Source: Primulina eburnea (taxonomy: Eukaryota > Streptophyta > Magnoliopsida > Lamiales > Gesneriaceae). From it: a stretch of 64,000 nt of DNA. This document shows, in pieces, positions 1-12,358 of this stretch. Position 1 is the first letter of the stretch. The number at the start of each line of letters is the position of its first letter. A program made the translations under genes and the position numbers. The notes beneath the pieces are model-generated. The model worked only from the letters and a program-made list of their open reading frames with translations, was not told the origin of the DNA and ran no database searches. Location of the stretch: NCBI RefSeq assembly GCF_022965805.1, contig NC_133109.1, positions 4,069,869 through 4,133,868 of the forward strand, given 5' to 3'.

Positions 1-707
1 GGAGACTTGAATAACTCCTACGTCACCCCTTCTATCACGAAGATATGATATTCACTAAAAGACTTTGATCAAATACAAAAGGTGTACTGACCCACTTCAG
101 TTTGGACTTATCACTTTGCCAATACTGAAACTCTTAGTATACAACAATTTTAGAGATCGTAACTGATCTTAGCACAACTTGGAGAATCTATCAATCAATT
201 ACAAAGTGCTATGAAAGCTCTAGAACGTAGTCTTGAATACTACTGATATAACTTATAAGCGTGAGCTTTTGATTTCTGAATGTGAGTGGATATTTTTGCA
301 GCGTAACAGCAAGTAAGATAAGATAACTGAGAATGCGATTAATCTTCAGCTGCTGCCTTCGACTATTTATAGGCTTCCCTCTCAACGGTAACATTAAAGA
401 TATTTGAATATTCTAACCGTTGATTGCCATGTCGATATATCTTGACAATCATACACTGTTTATTCTGAAATGCGGCGAGCCACTACCAGTTGCAGATAAC
501 TGTACTATTTGTCGGATGTCGCTTTCAACTGATGACGTGTACTGCTGAGAGATCAGCTGGTAAAGATCAGTTGACGATGAAATAGACTTTAGTTGTAGCG
601 ATCAGTTGACTGATGACGTGTTCAGTTGCGTCGATCAGTTAGTCCAATTCAGTTGCTGGATTCAGTTGGTAAATCTTTTGTCAAACGCCGGAATTTCGTT
701 TCCAACA
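1..707 (-). repeat. Ty1/copia (Sirevirus-like) LTR fragment
   Basis: The reverse complement matches the LTRs of the copia element at 18741-28440, from the LTR start (TGTTGGAAAC, here ending at 707) to about 75% of the LTR. The window edge cuts the rest, so a solo LTR and a full element extending left cannot be told apart. The LTR end falls inside gypsy integrase coding sequence; the next five bases, ATCAC (708-712), would be the target duplication if its partner lies outside the window. Like its relatives, the fragment is dense in CAGTTG/CAACTG words. Confidence 0.9.
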
Positions 708-1302
708 ATCACCATGGACTTTTTTGTTGGTTTGCCGAGGTCAGTCAAAGGATCCAATGCCATTTGGGTTATAATGGTTCGACTTACTAAGTCAGCCACA
801 TTTCTTGCCAATGAAGACGACTTTCTCCATGACTCAGTACGCAGAGTTCTATATCAGGGAGATAGTCCAATTGTACGGGATCCCAGTTTCTATCGTGTCC
901 GACAGGGACCCGAGGTTCACATCGTCCTTTCGGAAGAGTTAATATGAAGTCATGGGGACAAAATTTCTATTCAGTACAAAATTTCACCCTCAGACAAATG
1001 GCCACTCTGAGCGAGTGATTCATATTTTGAAGGATTTGTTGAGAGCTTGTGTGATCGATTTTCATGGGAATTGGGAATCAAAGTTACCTCTAGTAGAGTT
1101 TACCTACAACAACAGCTTTCAGTCATCTATAAGTATGGCTCCCTACGAGGCGCTATATGGAAGGAAGTTTAGATCGCCGATTCACTGGGATGAAGTCGGT
1201 GAGAGATCAGAACTTGGTCCAGAGATTGTTCAGTAGACTGCAGATGTAGTGGTCAAGATCCGAGATAGGATGAAGACCGCACAGAGTCGTCAAAAGAGTT
1301 AT
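708..1302 (+). pseudogene. Ty3/gypsy integrase core, broken
   Basis: The reading begins in the integrase core just before the first catalytic Asp (ITMDF-like start at 708-722, then WVI-RLTKSA). A frameshift lies near 830-950; the stretch around the second catalytic Asp (DRDPRF in relatives) is only readable in another frame. The third catalytic residue is in HSERVI at about 997-1020. The C-terminal part ([17 protein letters not shown]) is intact to an in-frame TAG at 1234-1236, where gypsy-3 has Gln. After that stop the same frame continues until CACTA entry at 1303. Inactive. Confidence 0.85.
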
Positions 1303-2552
1303 CACTACAAGAAATTTTGCATACAAAAACGCACATACGACAATGATTTTTGTTAAAAACCGTTGTCGTACGTTTTTAACAACGATTTTAGCGAAAATCG
1401 TTGTCCTTTGAGGGTCAAAGACAACGGTTTTTAGAAACCGTTGTCTTTTTGGGGTCAAAGACAACGATTTTTAGAAACCGTTGTCTTTTTGAAGTCAAAG
1501 ACAACGATTTTTAGGTTCAATGACAACGGTTCTATAAAACCGTTGTCTTTGATCTTTTTTTTAGGGTCAATGACAACATAGAACCGTTGTCTATTAGCGT
1601 TTTTTTTTAAAAAAATCGACAACGGTTTTAAGAAACCGTTGTCGATTAGCGTGGTTTTTGGACAAACAACAACGGTTTTGGAAAAAGTTGTCATATTTAG
1701 CGACGGATTCTCTACAACCGTCGCTAAATTAAAAGACGGTTTAAAATAAACGTCGCTAATTTTAGAGACAATTTTACTTATTAGCGATGGTTTAAAATAA
1801 ACGTCGCTAATTTTAACGATAGTTTTAAGTAAAACCGTCGCATGTTTAAAATTAGCGACGGTTGTACAAAACCCGTCGCTAAATTTAGCGACGTTTTGAT
1901 GTAATTGTCGCTAATTTTAGCAATGGTTTAAAGCCAAACCGTCGCAAAATTAAAACATGCATGCGACAGTTTTTGAATTATCGTTGCCAATAGCGACGGT
2001 GTAACCAAAAACCGTCGCAAACTGCCACACTTTTCGGCCCATTTTCCTCCAACACTTCACAGCACTTCAAATTTTTCTCTCATAAACAATTTTATCACTT
2101 CACACAACACTTAAAACTTTTCTCACCACTTCATAACACTAAAACTTTTTCTCTTCCATGATTTTACTACTTCACAACACTTAAAATTTTCTCTTCTCAA
2201 TTTTTTTTCTCTTACACGATTTAGTTTCGATTGTTAGTTTCTTTTAGATTTATTAAATTATTAAAACTATTTTTTTTATTTTTCGAAACAAATTAGCGAC
2301 GGAAATCTTGATTAGAAGAACGTCGCAAATAACATTAGAGACGACTTGATTGATAACCATCGGTAATTTTCGCGACGGTTAAATAAACCATCGCTAATGT
2401 TATTTGCTACGGTTTTCCAAAAATCGTCGCAAATTCTGCCTACCACAATATATAAAAATCGTTGTCGTTGAACGGATTTTCAACAACACCCTCAGTTACA
2501 ACAGTTTTAAAAAGGCTACGACAACGAATTTTATGCAGTTTTTGTTGTAGTG
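1303..2552. mobile_element. Non-autonomous CACTA transposon (1250 bp)
   Basis: The left end begins CACTACAAGAAA and the right end, reversed, begins CACTACAACAAA; after that the ends agree imperfectly (both have TGCATA about 16 bases in). The flanks show a 3-bp duplication TAT (1300-1302 and 2553-2555), as expected for the CACTA superfamily. Removing the element restores an uninterrupted gypsy frame (QKSY then AD). The interior is packed with subterminal-type repeats in both orientations, mostly variants of ACAACGGTTTT and GCGACGGTTTT, the presumed transposase-binding sites. No transposase coding is visible, so movement would depend on a partner. Confidence 0.92.
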
Positions 2553-3014
2553 TATGCTGACAAGAAGAGGAGAGATCTTAAGTTTGCCGTAGGTGATCAC
2601 GTTTTCGTGAAGATAGCATCCATAAAGGGTGTTATGAGGTTTGGGAAGAGAGGCAAGCTTAGTCCGAGGTTTATTGGACCGTTCGAGATTATTGACAGAG
2701 TTGGAACACAAGCTTATCGTGTAGCCCTACCGCCGAATCTGGCCGGAGTACACAATGTGTTCCACGTTTCAATGCGGAGGAAGTACCTAGAAAATCCTTC
2801 ACATGTGTTGAGTTTTGAAATGTTACAGCTTGCTCCAGATCTGTCATATGAGGATAGAACTGTCCAAATCTTAGACAGACAGGAGCAGAGGCTTCGGAAC
2901 AAGGTGACAAAGTTGGTCAAAGTCCAGTGGCTGAATCAAGCAGTGGAGGAGGCCACTTGGGAGGCCGAAGCAGATATGAGGAACCGCTATCCGGAGTTGT
3001 TTGGCAAGACTTAA
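2553..3014 (+). pseudogene. gypsy-1 pol C-terminal tail (linker plus chromodomain-like end)
   Basis: This resumes the pol frame exactly where the CACTA element entered. It shows the integrase C-terminal module (DLKFAVGDHVFVKI, GPFEIIDRVG, YRVALPP, VHNVFHVSMRRKY) and ends EEATWEAEADMRNRYPELF, the chromodomain-like finish of Tekay-type elements. The stop codon is TAA at 3012-3014. This part is open, but upstream lesions make the gene a pseudogene. Gypsy-3 carries the homologous tail at 33252-33720. Confidence 0.88.
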
Positions 3015-3050
3015 TTTCGAGGACGAAATTTATTTAAGTGATGGAGGAAT
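3013..3050 (+). promoter_or_regulatory. AGGA-loop hairpin and polypurine tract of gypsy-1
   Basis: AATTTCG and CGAAATT (7-bp stem) enclose the loop AGGA at 3013-3030, beginning at the pol stop codon. A purine-rich run GATGGAGGAA (3040-3049) then precedes the LTR start TGTAGAGCCC at 3051, the usual position for the plus-strand primer. The hairpin recurs in six other elements of the window with different stem bases. Confidence 0.7.
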
Positions 3051-5574
3051 TGTAGAGCCCAAATTCAGTACACGTAAAACCCATGCATTTATTTAATTTA
3101 AATTTATTTTAGCTATGCATAAATTATTTAATTATATTATTTTAAATTATTTATGTTTAAGTGATGCACGTTAAAGTGTTCTCTTGAGTTTTATCTTTCA
3201 GACGATTATTCGATGTGAGATCGAGGAAAGAGACCAACGACGATTTTGACGATTTTAAAATGCGATATTTTATTTTAAGTTAGAATTGAGACATTTTAAA
3301 TGATTTATTTATCTTTAAGTATTTTTAAAGCCTAATTTATTTATTTAGTGATTTAAGATTTTAAAACTTTTAAAGGTTAGCAATTGTGTATTTTATTTTG
3401 TTAGTTAGAGAATTTTGTAAAGTTAGTGCGTATTTTATTTTAATTAAGTATTTTTGTAAAAGTTAGAGTGGATTAACTTTTTAATTAAAATTTTTAATCC
3501 ATAATTAAGCAATTATAATACTCTCCAGCCACCACCCTCTCCTTTGAATTTTTCCAGCAATTTTACGTTGATTTTGTTGCAAGAAATCGTGCCACGTTCA
3601 TACGGATCAACCCTCGCACCTTTCCCGCTTTGGTATCGTCGTTTCGGTATTTTTAAATATAAAAAGGCATGTATAATCTTTTTATTCTGCATCGATCTCG
3701 CCATATTATGTGTTGTGATGTCTATTATGCGTAAAAATCCATGTATGTTGTGAAAAGTTTGAGCTAAAACGTTTGGGTTGAATATTTGGATCAAAAAATT
3801 TAGATCTGAAAATGTGTCTGATGTAATTTTGATTCTTGTGTAAATTCGGTCGACTTTCTGGAAAAACTTTCAACATATAAAACGTATTTGTTTCGATACC
3901 TTCGATTTGACAGTAAATTCGAAATTTTTGGATTAGAAACGAGTGAGTTATGGTCTTATTCGTGTGACTGCTCAAATTGTAATTTTCTGAAAAATGTGTT
4001 CTTGATGTATTCTTGAAGTGTATTTTTTGCAGGCTTCGTTGAGAACCATTGGGTGATCATTGCTGCGTTTAGGTATATTATGCATGAGGTTGTTTCGATT
4101 TTGGTGCTTCGTGTCGTATCGATAGGCACTTAGTTGCATTAGAAGTCCTAGGAAGATTTTTGGGTGTCCAAGTGTCATGTTCACGGTTGGAGTTGTGTTG
4201 CATGAATTGCATCGTTGTTTTTAGGCGTCATGTCAGTTTAAATCATTGCCATAGTGTCCTAGGAGGAGCCTCATTGCATTGGTTCGAGTCGTTCGAGCAT
4301 GACTTTTAAAATTGCATCAAAATGAGTTTTTTTGGTTGGTTGTGCGCAGGCTTAGCACCGCAGCGCCCGGCCTACATAGCACTAGAAGCAGCGCTCAGCG
4401 CTATAGCCTAGTGCCTAGGTGCTAGGCAGTGCTGCAGCACAGCGCTGTCCAGTGCCTAGCGCTTGTCCATGGCTTTTTAAATCACTATTTCTGGGCTCAT
4501 GTATTCCATATTTGGGAAATGTTTACACTTCATATAGAGATTTTTTTGGAGCTCGATGTAATGGTTTAGTATGATGATTAAACGAGGTAAAGTCCCGAGT
4601 GATTTAGAACGTCAAAAGTAAATTGTCATTTTGGGTAGTGAGCATGACTTTTACGTCTAAGTTATGGAAGTTAAGTGCTTGATAATCATGTTTAGTATGT
4701 GCAGCAGTGGCCCCAAGCGAGATCCAACGAATCTCTCAACGCTATGTAAGTATGTTCAACGTGCAAAAGAAAATATTTTATGTTTATTCGGTATACCAAA
4801 TGTGTTGTGACCAGTTATGAACGGGTTTGGAAGTCGGTGAACGTGGCCGAGGACCTCTTCACCTCGGTAAAGCATGACCAGGTTTAGATCAGGATGGGAA
4901 AGTGGTAAAGCATGACCAGGGACCAAGCCACCCGATAAAGCATGACCGGGGATCTCATGTATGTGGTAGTGGATTTTCCCTGCCAGCCCAGTACTGTGGT
5001 TTAGTCAGATCAGACGCATTTATGTATGGGTTACTTGCTTTGAAACATATCTCTACGCAAAATGATTATTTATGCATGTTCAAGTATGTATGATGCAAGT
5101 ATGTTTATGAAAAGTTTTATGATGATGGCACGTCTATGTTTATGTTATTACGTTCAAGTTTCAAGTATGTATGCTCTACTTTTAAGTTGCATGTGGTTTT
5201 ATTACGTATTACTTGTTATATCCATTTTATACGTGTTGAGTCTTTAGAATCACTAGACTTGATCGATGCAGGTGAGGATGACTTTGAGGAGACGAGGGGT
5301 GGGGACCAATGAGCAGGCTTGGACTGTGCAGGAGGCTAAACCCGAGGACCGCCCATGTTTTAAGAACTTTATGCATGTTTCAAATACTTGATTTTCATGA
5401 GTTGTGTTGACGATGTTTAAACATTCCTTTTGCAAACTTTGTTGGTAGTTACTTTATCCCAAATATTTTAGACGATCGAATATTTGTTAACACAATTCGT
5501 TGATTACCATTTATTTCAGAATTTTTTTATTTTTCTGCAAAATTTAAAACATTTTAAAAATACGGTACATTACA
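3051..5574 (+). repeat. 3' LTR of gypsy-1
   Basis: Starts TGTAGAGCCC directly after the purine tract and ends near ...GGTACATTACA; about 2.5 kb, typical for Tekay/Del elements. It contains a GC-rich self-complementary word array at 4344-4474. A block at 5233-5276 (GTTGAGTCTTTAGA then TCACTAGACTTGAT) is shared with the solo LTR at 30541-30590 and, reversed, with the gypsy-3 LTRs. No coding sequence is recognisable. Confidence 0.8.
4344..4474 (+). repeat. GC-rich inverted-word array in gypsy-1 LTR
   Basis: An otherwise AT-rich LTR holds a dense run of AGCGCT, CCTAGTGCCTAGG, GTGCTAGGC and related words, many palindromic or mutually complementary. No open frame explains it. It parallels hairpin arrays in the LTRs of gypsy-3, N1, N2, N3 and the gag-only element, though the words differ between families. 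Confidence 0.6.
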
Positions 5575-5576
5575 AC

Positions 5577-6956
5577 TGTGAGAACTCAAATGTTTGGGTC
5601 CGTAATTAATTAAATATAGACATGTATAAGAATTTATTTTCGACTTATAATAAATATAAAAATAAAAATAATACATGGAATTCAAAATCCAGTGTAAGAT
5701 ACACGATAAATAAGGCTGGATATCAATCAAATTTGGAAGGAAATATTACATACAAGATAGATTTTCTCAACAAGGAAGCATATCAATATTTATGGAATGA
5801 TTATCTCGAATTTATGGAAGAAGCATCTCCAAATTATGGAAAGATATCAATCAAATTATGGTAAGATTTTTATCACCCCTCTATAAATAGGAGGACCTCC
5901 CATTCAAATTTCACACCTCAATTTTCGAGTTTTCTCTCTATATTTTTGAAATTTGCTCTCCAAAATTCTGTACGAGTCATCAAAGTTCTGTCAAAGTTCA
6001 GAAATTCGTTTCTCTCGCTCGGATGCTCGGAATCCGATCTCCACTGTTCAGAATATGCTTTCATATGTTTTGAATAACATACTTATGAACGTACTGTAAA
6101 AGTTTGAGCCCGATCCAACGGTTCAATAAGGTGCAAGGAATTTTACAAGACAGCTGATTTTTCGGTAGATGTGATGTTGCATTTTCGAAGCATGATTCTT
6201 CAATGGTTTCCGAGTTCTTAACGTTTTCTTCCAGTCTAAGGTAAGTGGGTTGTTTTAAATGCTTAAAATTTCGGTTTTATGCATATGAGATTTTGGTTTT
6301 TGGGTTTAAAAATTCGATCGAGCTCTGTCTCCCGTCTATACGTTTTTAAGAAACTTGTTACGTGTATGTGTTAACACTGTGAGGATTCCCTGAAAATGGG
6401 TGAAGTTCCAACATAGGGCCCTCAACGGTGGGATTGAACCGTTTTATGGCCTCGCCCCCTTAGAGGATTAAAAATTAGGGACTGATATCAGTAAACCATA
6501 GAAGGTGAACAAATCGCAGTGCTGTTATGATATGAATATGATGATATGTTATGAAAAGCATGATATGTTCACGTGTTATTTTCAAAAATTGTGAAAATAT
6601 TTATGTTGTGCTCGAACGGCCCCCACTTGCTGAGTGACGATCATATCACTCACCCCTTACTCTACTCTCCCCAAATAAATCAGAAAAGAAAATCGAGGAA
6701 GATGAACAAGATCAGTTTTGGGGTTGATAATAAGATGATTAAAAAAGTTTATTTTAGTTTTGGCTTAGTAAGTTGTAAAAGCTTCCGCATATTATTTTTA
6801 TCATTTTAATAATCTACGTTGTAAAGACAATCTTTTGATTGATTATGAGTAATAAACTAGTTTTTTGTTTATACTGTACTACGAGGCTTGTTGTTTTCAA
6901 TTGTGTGGTTGTAAAACAACGTCGGTGTCAACTAACCCCGGTCTCGGGGCGTGACA
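5577..6956 (+). repeat. 5' LTR of gypsy-2
   Basis: This 1380-bp LTR matches 10849-12353 with scattered substitutions. It lacks about 125 bp present in the 3' LTR just after TTTTGAATAACATA (near 6075). A TATA box TATAAATA lies at 5882-5889 and is conserved in the other copy, so transcription would start near 5915. Confidence 0.88.
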
Positions 6957-8050
6957 TTTAAGTGGTATCAGAGCCAAGTTCATAATCCAGTTAGGAAGAA
7001 AAATTCGTCAGATTGTGGAGAAAGGCTGATGCAGTCCCCTTTGGAACGACCCAAAGAGTAATATTACAACTTTGTTGTGAGGCGTGGTCCGAAAACGAGA
7101 AATTTCTTCATTTAGACCTCCGAAATCGCGTTTTTGACATTTGAGGAAAGTTTCGCTGAACTCATAACTTTTCATAGGAAACTCAGAATTTAATTTCGTC
7201 GATTGTTCTAGAATCCTCTCGACGTATTCTTTCTGTCCACGGGACAATATCTAAACTTTCTATTTTTGGAAAATTTCTGAAAAAAATCACGTTCAACGCG
7301 TTTTTGGGACTACTTGTCGAAATTTTATGGAATTGTATTATGAGGACAATTATTATTTTTATTTATTTTTTAGGAATATAAATATCAGAGATAATTTGAC
7401 TTAAGCTTTTGATTTAAGATTAAAAAAAATTGACTCAAGAATGATAAGTTATTTATGAAAACCAATTTGAGAAAAGTTGATGTAAGAATTATATCACAAG
7501 TTTTGGGTATTTCAATAGAGAAATTGATTTTGTGGTAACAGTTAACTCTGTGGGCATTAAGTTGGGTTATTAAGAATGTTAAACGTTAAATATGTAGGAC
7601 CTTGGAATATCTTGTGAGAAAATATCCTCAGCTTAAGGAATTTAAATTATTTTGGGATAACAAGTAGGCTGCAATCTTATATAAATAAAATAAGTTATGA
7701 GATTTTAGTATATATCAAGCAAAATACAGTACAATAAGTTTTGACTTTTATGGTACTAAGAATGATTCAAAGAGAATGATATTCAATGAACTCCTTTGTG
7801 TTAGAGCATTAGGCTCATGGTCCTGATGAAAGTAAGATTCAGTAAAAGATTAATTATTTGAGGTAACGACTGAGTTAAAATTTTTGGGATTTATGTCGAT
7901 AAACTGTAGATCGATATTGAGTTAAGATTCAATATTCTATATGTGTTTTAACTTTTGAGATAGTAATCGAGATAATTTTAAGATTAGATAAAATTAGTAT
8001 CAATTCGCATATGTTTAGTGCCGACTTTATTCAACTCACTTAGGCATATC
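6957..8050 (+). other. gypsy-2 primer site and unrecognisable gag region
   Basis: TGGTATCAGAGCC at 6963-6975 is the classic primer-binding site complementary to initiator tRNA-Met, seven bases after the LTR. The roughly 1 kb beyond it should hold gag but shows no zinc knuckle, no capsid-like motif and no long frame. Either gag has decayed beyond recognition or much of it was deleted. Confidence 0.6.
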
Positions 8051-8053
8051 TCG

Positions 8054-10790
8054 ATGCCATCTTAGGGATGAATCGGTTATCTAAGAACCGTGCAAAATAG
8101 TAGATGGCCAGAGTAAGAATGTCAAACTCTGAACCCCGAACCAAGAAAAAATTAGGTACCATGGCGATACCAAAGAACAAAAATAAATTTTTTCTGTTAC
8201 CCAGACTTGGAAAGCTATAATATAGAGATAAGAAGTTTATCTAGCAATGGTGAACAAAGTGCAAGAAAGAGATGAGATGACGTCGTAAGATATTCCAGTA
8301 ATACGAAAAATTTTCGGACGTTTTTCCAGAAATACTTCTTGGAATGTACCCGGACTAAGAAGTAGAGTTCGAGATAAATTTGGTACCAATGATGCACCAA
8401 TCTCCAATGCACTATACTGAATGGATTCAGATGAACTCAAGGAACTAAAAGAATAACTCCAATAGTTGTTAGACAAAAAAAATGGATTAGGCCAAGTGCA
8501 TCTCTTTGGGGAGCCTCGGTCTTATTTGTAAGGAAGAATTATGAAAGTATGAAATTGTGTATACATTATAGAGAATTCTATAAGATCACACAATAAAGAA
8601 TAAATATCTTCTTCCAATGATGAAAGATCTTTCCGATCAACATAGAGGAGCTACAGTCTTCTCCAAGCTTAACCTGAGGACATGATATCACCATTCAGAA
8701 TAAGGTCATGTAAGATCGAAATGAAGAATATCAGTGGAACTAAGAAAGTAGATGCAATTCTAGATTAGCCGAAACATAAGAATGCAACCGAAATTAGAAG
8801 CTTCCTTGGATTACCAGGCTATTAGCTGAAATTCGTCGAGGGCTTCTCTTTAGTAGTTGTATCACTGACGAGACTAGCACAAAAGAACTATGAATTCAAC
8901 TGAAGATAAATATTGGAAATAGTTTTCAAACATTAAAAGAGAATCTAGCATCAACACCGATGTTGGCATTATCTACTGTGGACTAGGATTTTACCATCTG
9001 CAGTGAAGCATCAAAGAAAGGTCTCGGATGCGTATTCATGCAAGACAGGCGAGTCAACTGTAGCCGCATGAGCAAAACTTTCCTACTCACGATCTCGAGT
9101 TGGCAGCAGTGATCTTTGCTTTGAAATTTGGAGACGCCATCTCTACGATGCCAAGTGTGAAATATTCACCGACCACCAAGCCTCAAGTATTATTTTCATG
9201 CAAAAAGAATTAAAAATGAGACAAAGACGGTAGATAGAGTTACCCAAGGACTGTGACTTGACAATAAGCTACCACGCCAGCAAGGCAAATAAGGTAGCCG
9301 ATTCTTTGAATCGGAAAACATGGGTAAGATAACCCTAGCATCACTCTCAGTGAAACCATGCCTTCGGGAAGCTGTCAAGTTGAATCAGAGTCGAGACATG
9401 ATATAGAGAAGTTCAAAGAACAAGGCAAGGAAATAAAGTCGTCAGATTTTCAAGTGGACCCAGACGGAATCTTAGAGATGAGAAGACGATTATGTATGTC
9501 AGACATCAACAATCTTCGATAATAAATGATGTAAGAGGCGCATAAGTCAACATTTTCAATCCATCTCGTCAGTACAAGGATGTATAGGGATTTGAAAGAA
9601 AGTTTCTCGCGAAGCAGAATGAAACGAGATGTCATCGAGTTTATATTTAAGTGACAAGTATGCCAACAAGTGAAATTCGAGCATCAACGACTGTAAGGAC
9701 TACTACAACCGTTAGAATCCTAGAATGGAAATGAGAACAGATTTCCATGGATTTCTTTGTAGAATTGTCAAAGTCAATACAGAGTCACGACGGGGAACGT
9801 ATAATCGTAGATAGACTCATAAAATGTGCGTACTTTCTACTCGTCCGAAGGAACTATAATATTGACAAGTTGGCTACTCTATACATGGATAACATTATAT
9901 GGCTACATAAAGTGCCTACAATCATAATGTCGGATAGAGATCCAAGATTTGTATCACGTTTGTGGTAGAGTTTTCAAAAAACTATGAGAACAAAAGTTAC
10001 TCTTAGTAGGCTTATCACCGTTAAAATGATGGTCAAACAAAGAGAATGATTCAAACCCTAGAGGGTTTGATAAGGGCATACGCCATAGACTTCGGTAGTA
10101 ATTGAAATAAACATCTACCACTGATAGAGTTCACTTACAATAACAGTTATCACGGTACTATTGGAATGACTCCATTTGAACCCTTTACGGACGGAAGTGT
10201 CGATCACCGGTGTACTGGGATGAAATAGAGGAGACATCCATAACATGCCATAACTATTCCAAGTGACAATGAAAAAAATGGCCATTATCAAAGACAGACT
10301 CAAGGCTGCATATGACCAGCAAAAGAGTTAGTCTGATATTAAAAAGAGATCAGTAGAATTCACAGTTAGTGAAAATTCTTATATAAAGGTCTCACCAATG
10401 CAAAGAATCCTTAGATTTAGTAAAGCTGGAAAAGTGAATCCTCGATAGTAGGACTATTCGAAATTCTGGAAAGATTGGCACATTGGATTACAGAATAGCA
10501 TTGCCACCAGATATGTCTAGAATACACATTGTATTTCTTTCACAAGTCCAAACTAAGAAAATACATCCCGAACCCAAGCCATGTTGTGAAAATTAAACCG
10601 CTCATGATCAAAGGTAACTTGGGGAAAGACCTGAAGTATGAAGATGTCTCTAATCATATTATGAACATCAAGAACCAAGTACTGAGACGACGTATCATTC
10701 CCTACGTCAAGGTGAAATGGTCAAACCACACAGAACGAGAAAATTACTTGAGAGTTTGAAGAGAAAATGAGCAAGCAATATCCCGACCTT
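8054..10790 (+). pseudogene. gypsy-2 protease-RT-RNase H-integrase remnant
   Basis: Fragments in shifting frames follow the Ty3/gypsy order. A protease tail (DAILGMNRLSKNRA) is at about 8054-8098. RT is visible at 8489-8590 (RPSASLWGASVLFVRK, then YREFYKIT). RNase H is at about 8978-9046 (CSEASKKGLGCVFMQD). Integrase is at 9744-9968 (MDFFVELS, IIMSDRDPRF) with its tail at 10100-10330. The chromo-like end (VKWSNHTE) is near 10715-10740. Dozens of stops and frame changes show long inactivity. The loss is much heavier than in gypsy-3, so this is one of the older elements here. Confidence 0.8.
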
Positions 10791-10810
10791 TTCGAAAGTC
10801 AAGCCGACTC

Positions 10811-10848
10811 AAGTTTCGAGGACGAAACTTCTAATAAGGAGGGAGGGA
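10811..10848 (+). promoter_or_regulatory. AGGA-loop hairpin and polypurine tract of gypsy-2
   Basis: AAGTTTCG and CGAAACTT form a perfect 8-bp stem around AGGA (10811-10830). AAGGAGGGAGGGA (10836-10848) is the polypurine tract touching the LTR start. The stem differs from gypsy-1 at a paired position (G:C for T:A or A:T), preserving pairing although the coding sequence has decayed. Confidence 0.72.
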
Positions 10849-12353
10849 TGTGAGAACCCAAATTTTTGAATCCGTAATTAATTAATTATAGACATGTATA
10901 AGAATTTATTTTCGAGTTATAATAAATTCGAAAATATAAATAATACATGGAATTCAAAATCCAGTTAAGATACACGATAAATAAGGCTGGATATCAATCA
11001 AATTTGGAAGGAAATATTACATAAAAGTTAGATTTTCTCAACAAAGAAGCATATCAATATTTATGGAATGATTATCTCGAATTTATGGAATAAGCATCTC
11101 CAAATTATGGAAAGATATCAATCAAATAATGGTAAGATTTTTACCACCCTCTATAAATAGGAGGATCTCCCATTCAAATTTCACACCTCAATTTTCGAGT
11201 TTTCTCTCTATATTTCGAAATTTGCTCTCCAAAATTCTGCACGGATCATCTAAGTTCATTCCAAGTTCAGAAATTCTTTTCTCTCGCTCGGGTGCTTGGA
11301 ATCCAATCTCCACCGTTCAGAATATGCTGTCATATGTTTTGAATAACATATCCAAATTTCAGCAAAATCCAACGGTTAGTTTTTAGGCGAGAAACAGCAT
11401 ACCTATGGTTTTTCGTGCATAAACAAGTTAAAATCACTTCAAACTCGATCTCCACCATTCATAATTTAAGTAACGTACTTATGAACGTACTGTAAGAGTT
11501 TGAGCCCGATCCAACCGTTCAATAAGGTGCAAGGAATTTTACAAGACGGCTGATTTTTCGGTAGATGTGCTGTTGCATTTTCGAAGCATGATTCTTCTAT
11601 GGTTTCCGAGTTCTTCACGTTTTCTTCCAGTCTAAGATAAGTGGGCTGTTTTAAATGCTTAAAATTTCGGTTTTATGCATATGAGATTTCGGTTTTTGGG
11701 TTTAAAAATTCGGTCGAGCTCCGTCTCCCGTCTATACGTTTTTACGAAATTTGTTACGTGTATGTTTTAACACTGTGAGGATTCCCTGAAAATGGGTAGA
11801 ATTCCAACATATGGCCCTCAACGGTGGGATAGAACCGTTTTATGGCCTCGCCCCCTTAGAGGATTAAAAATTAGGGACTGATATCAGTAAACCATAGAAG
11901 GTGGAAAAATCGCAGTGCTGTTATGATATGAATATGATGATATGTTATGAAAAGCATGATATGTTCACGTGTTATTTTCAAAAATTGTGAAAAAAATTTT
12001 ATGTTGAGCTCGAACGGTCCCCACTTGCTGAGTGACGACCATATCACTCACCCCTTACTCTACTCTCCCCAGATAAATTAGAAAAGAAAATCGAGGAAGA
12101 TGAACAAGATCAGTTTTGGGCTGATAAAAAGTTGATTCAAGAAGTTTATTTTAGTTTTGGCTTAGTAAGTTGTAAAAGCTTCCGCATATTATTTTTATCA
12201 TTTTAATAATCTACGTTGTAAAGACAATCATTTGATTGATTATGAGTAACAAACTGGTTTTTGGTTTATACTGTACTACGAGACTTGTTGTTTTTAATTG
12301 TGTGATTGTAAAACAACGCCGGTGTCAACTAACCCCGATCTCGTGGCGTGACA
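10849..12353 (+). repeat. 3' LTR of gypsy-2
   Basis: 1505 bp, starting TGTGAGAAC and ending CGTGACA, with TATAAATA at 11152-11159. It keeps the segment missing from the 5' copy. Differences from the 5' LTR are scattered through its length, so insertion is not recent. The duplicated target ACAAC follows at 12354-12358. Confidence 0.88.
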
Positions 12354-12358
12354 ACAAC

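Larger units (their letters stand above)
708..5574 (+). mobile_element. gypsy-1: 3' half of a Ty3/gypsy (Tekay/Del-like) retrotransposon
   Basis: Integrase core, C-terminal pol tail, a conserved hairpin, a purine-rich tract and the whole 3' LTR are present; the 5' half lies left of the window. The protein is closely similar to the better preserved gypsy-3 at 31057-41295. It is interrupted by the CACTA element at 1303-2552. The LTR end is taken as ...CATTACA at 5574, because gypsy-2 landed within two bases of that edge; this right boundary is inferred, not proven. Confidence 0.85.
5577..12353 (+). mobile_element. gypsy-2: complete but decayed Ty3/gypsy element
   Basis: Two LTRs start TGTGAGAAC and end CGTGACA. 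The flanks carry a perfect 5-bp duplication ACAAC (5572-5576 and 12354-12358). A tRNA-Met type primer site follows the 5' LTR and a hairpin with purine tract precedes the 3' LTR. The interior keeps protease, RT, RNase H and integrase remnants with many stops and shifts; gag is not recognisable. It is inserted at or within two bases of the end of the gypsy-1 LTR. Confidence 0.9.

Noticed and set aside
5622..5864. 80-codon frame at the start of the gypsy-2 5' LTR
   Set aside because: The second LTR copy (10895-11140) breaks the same frame, so it is not maintained.
6963..6975. Primer-binding sites as tRNA gene fragments
   Set aside because: Only the 12-13 bases complementary to the tRNA 3' end are present, always next to an LTR.
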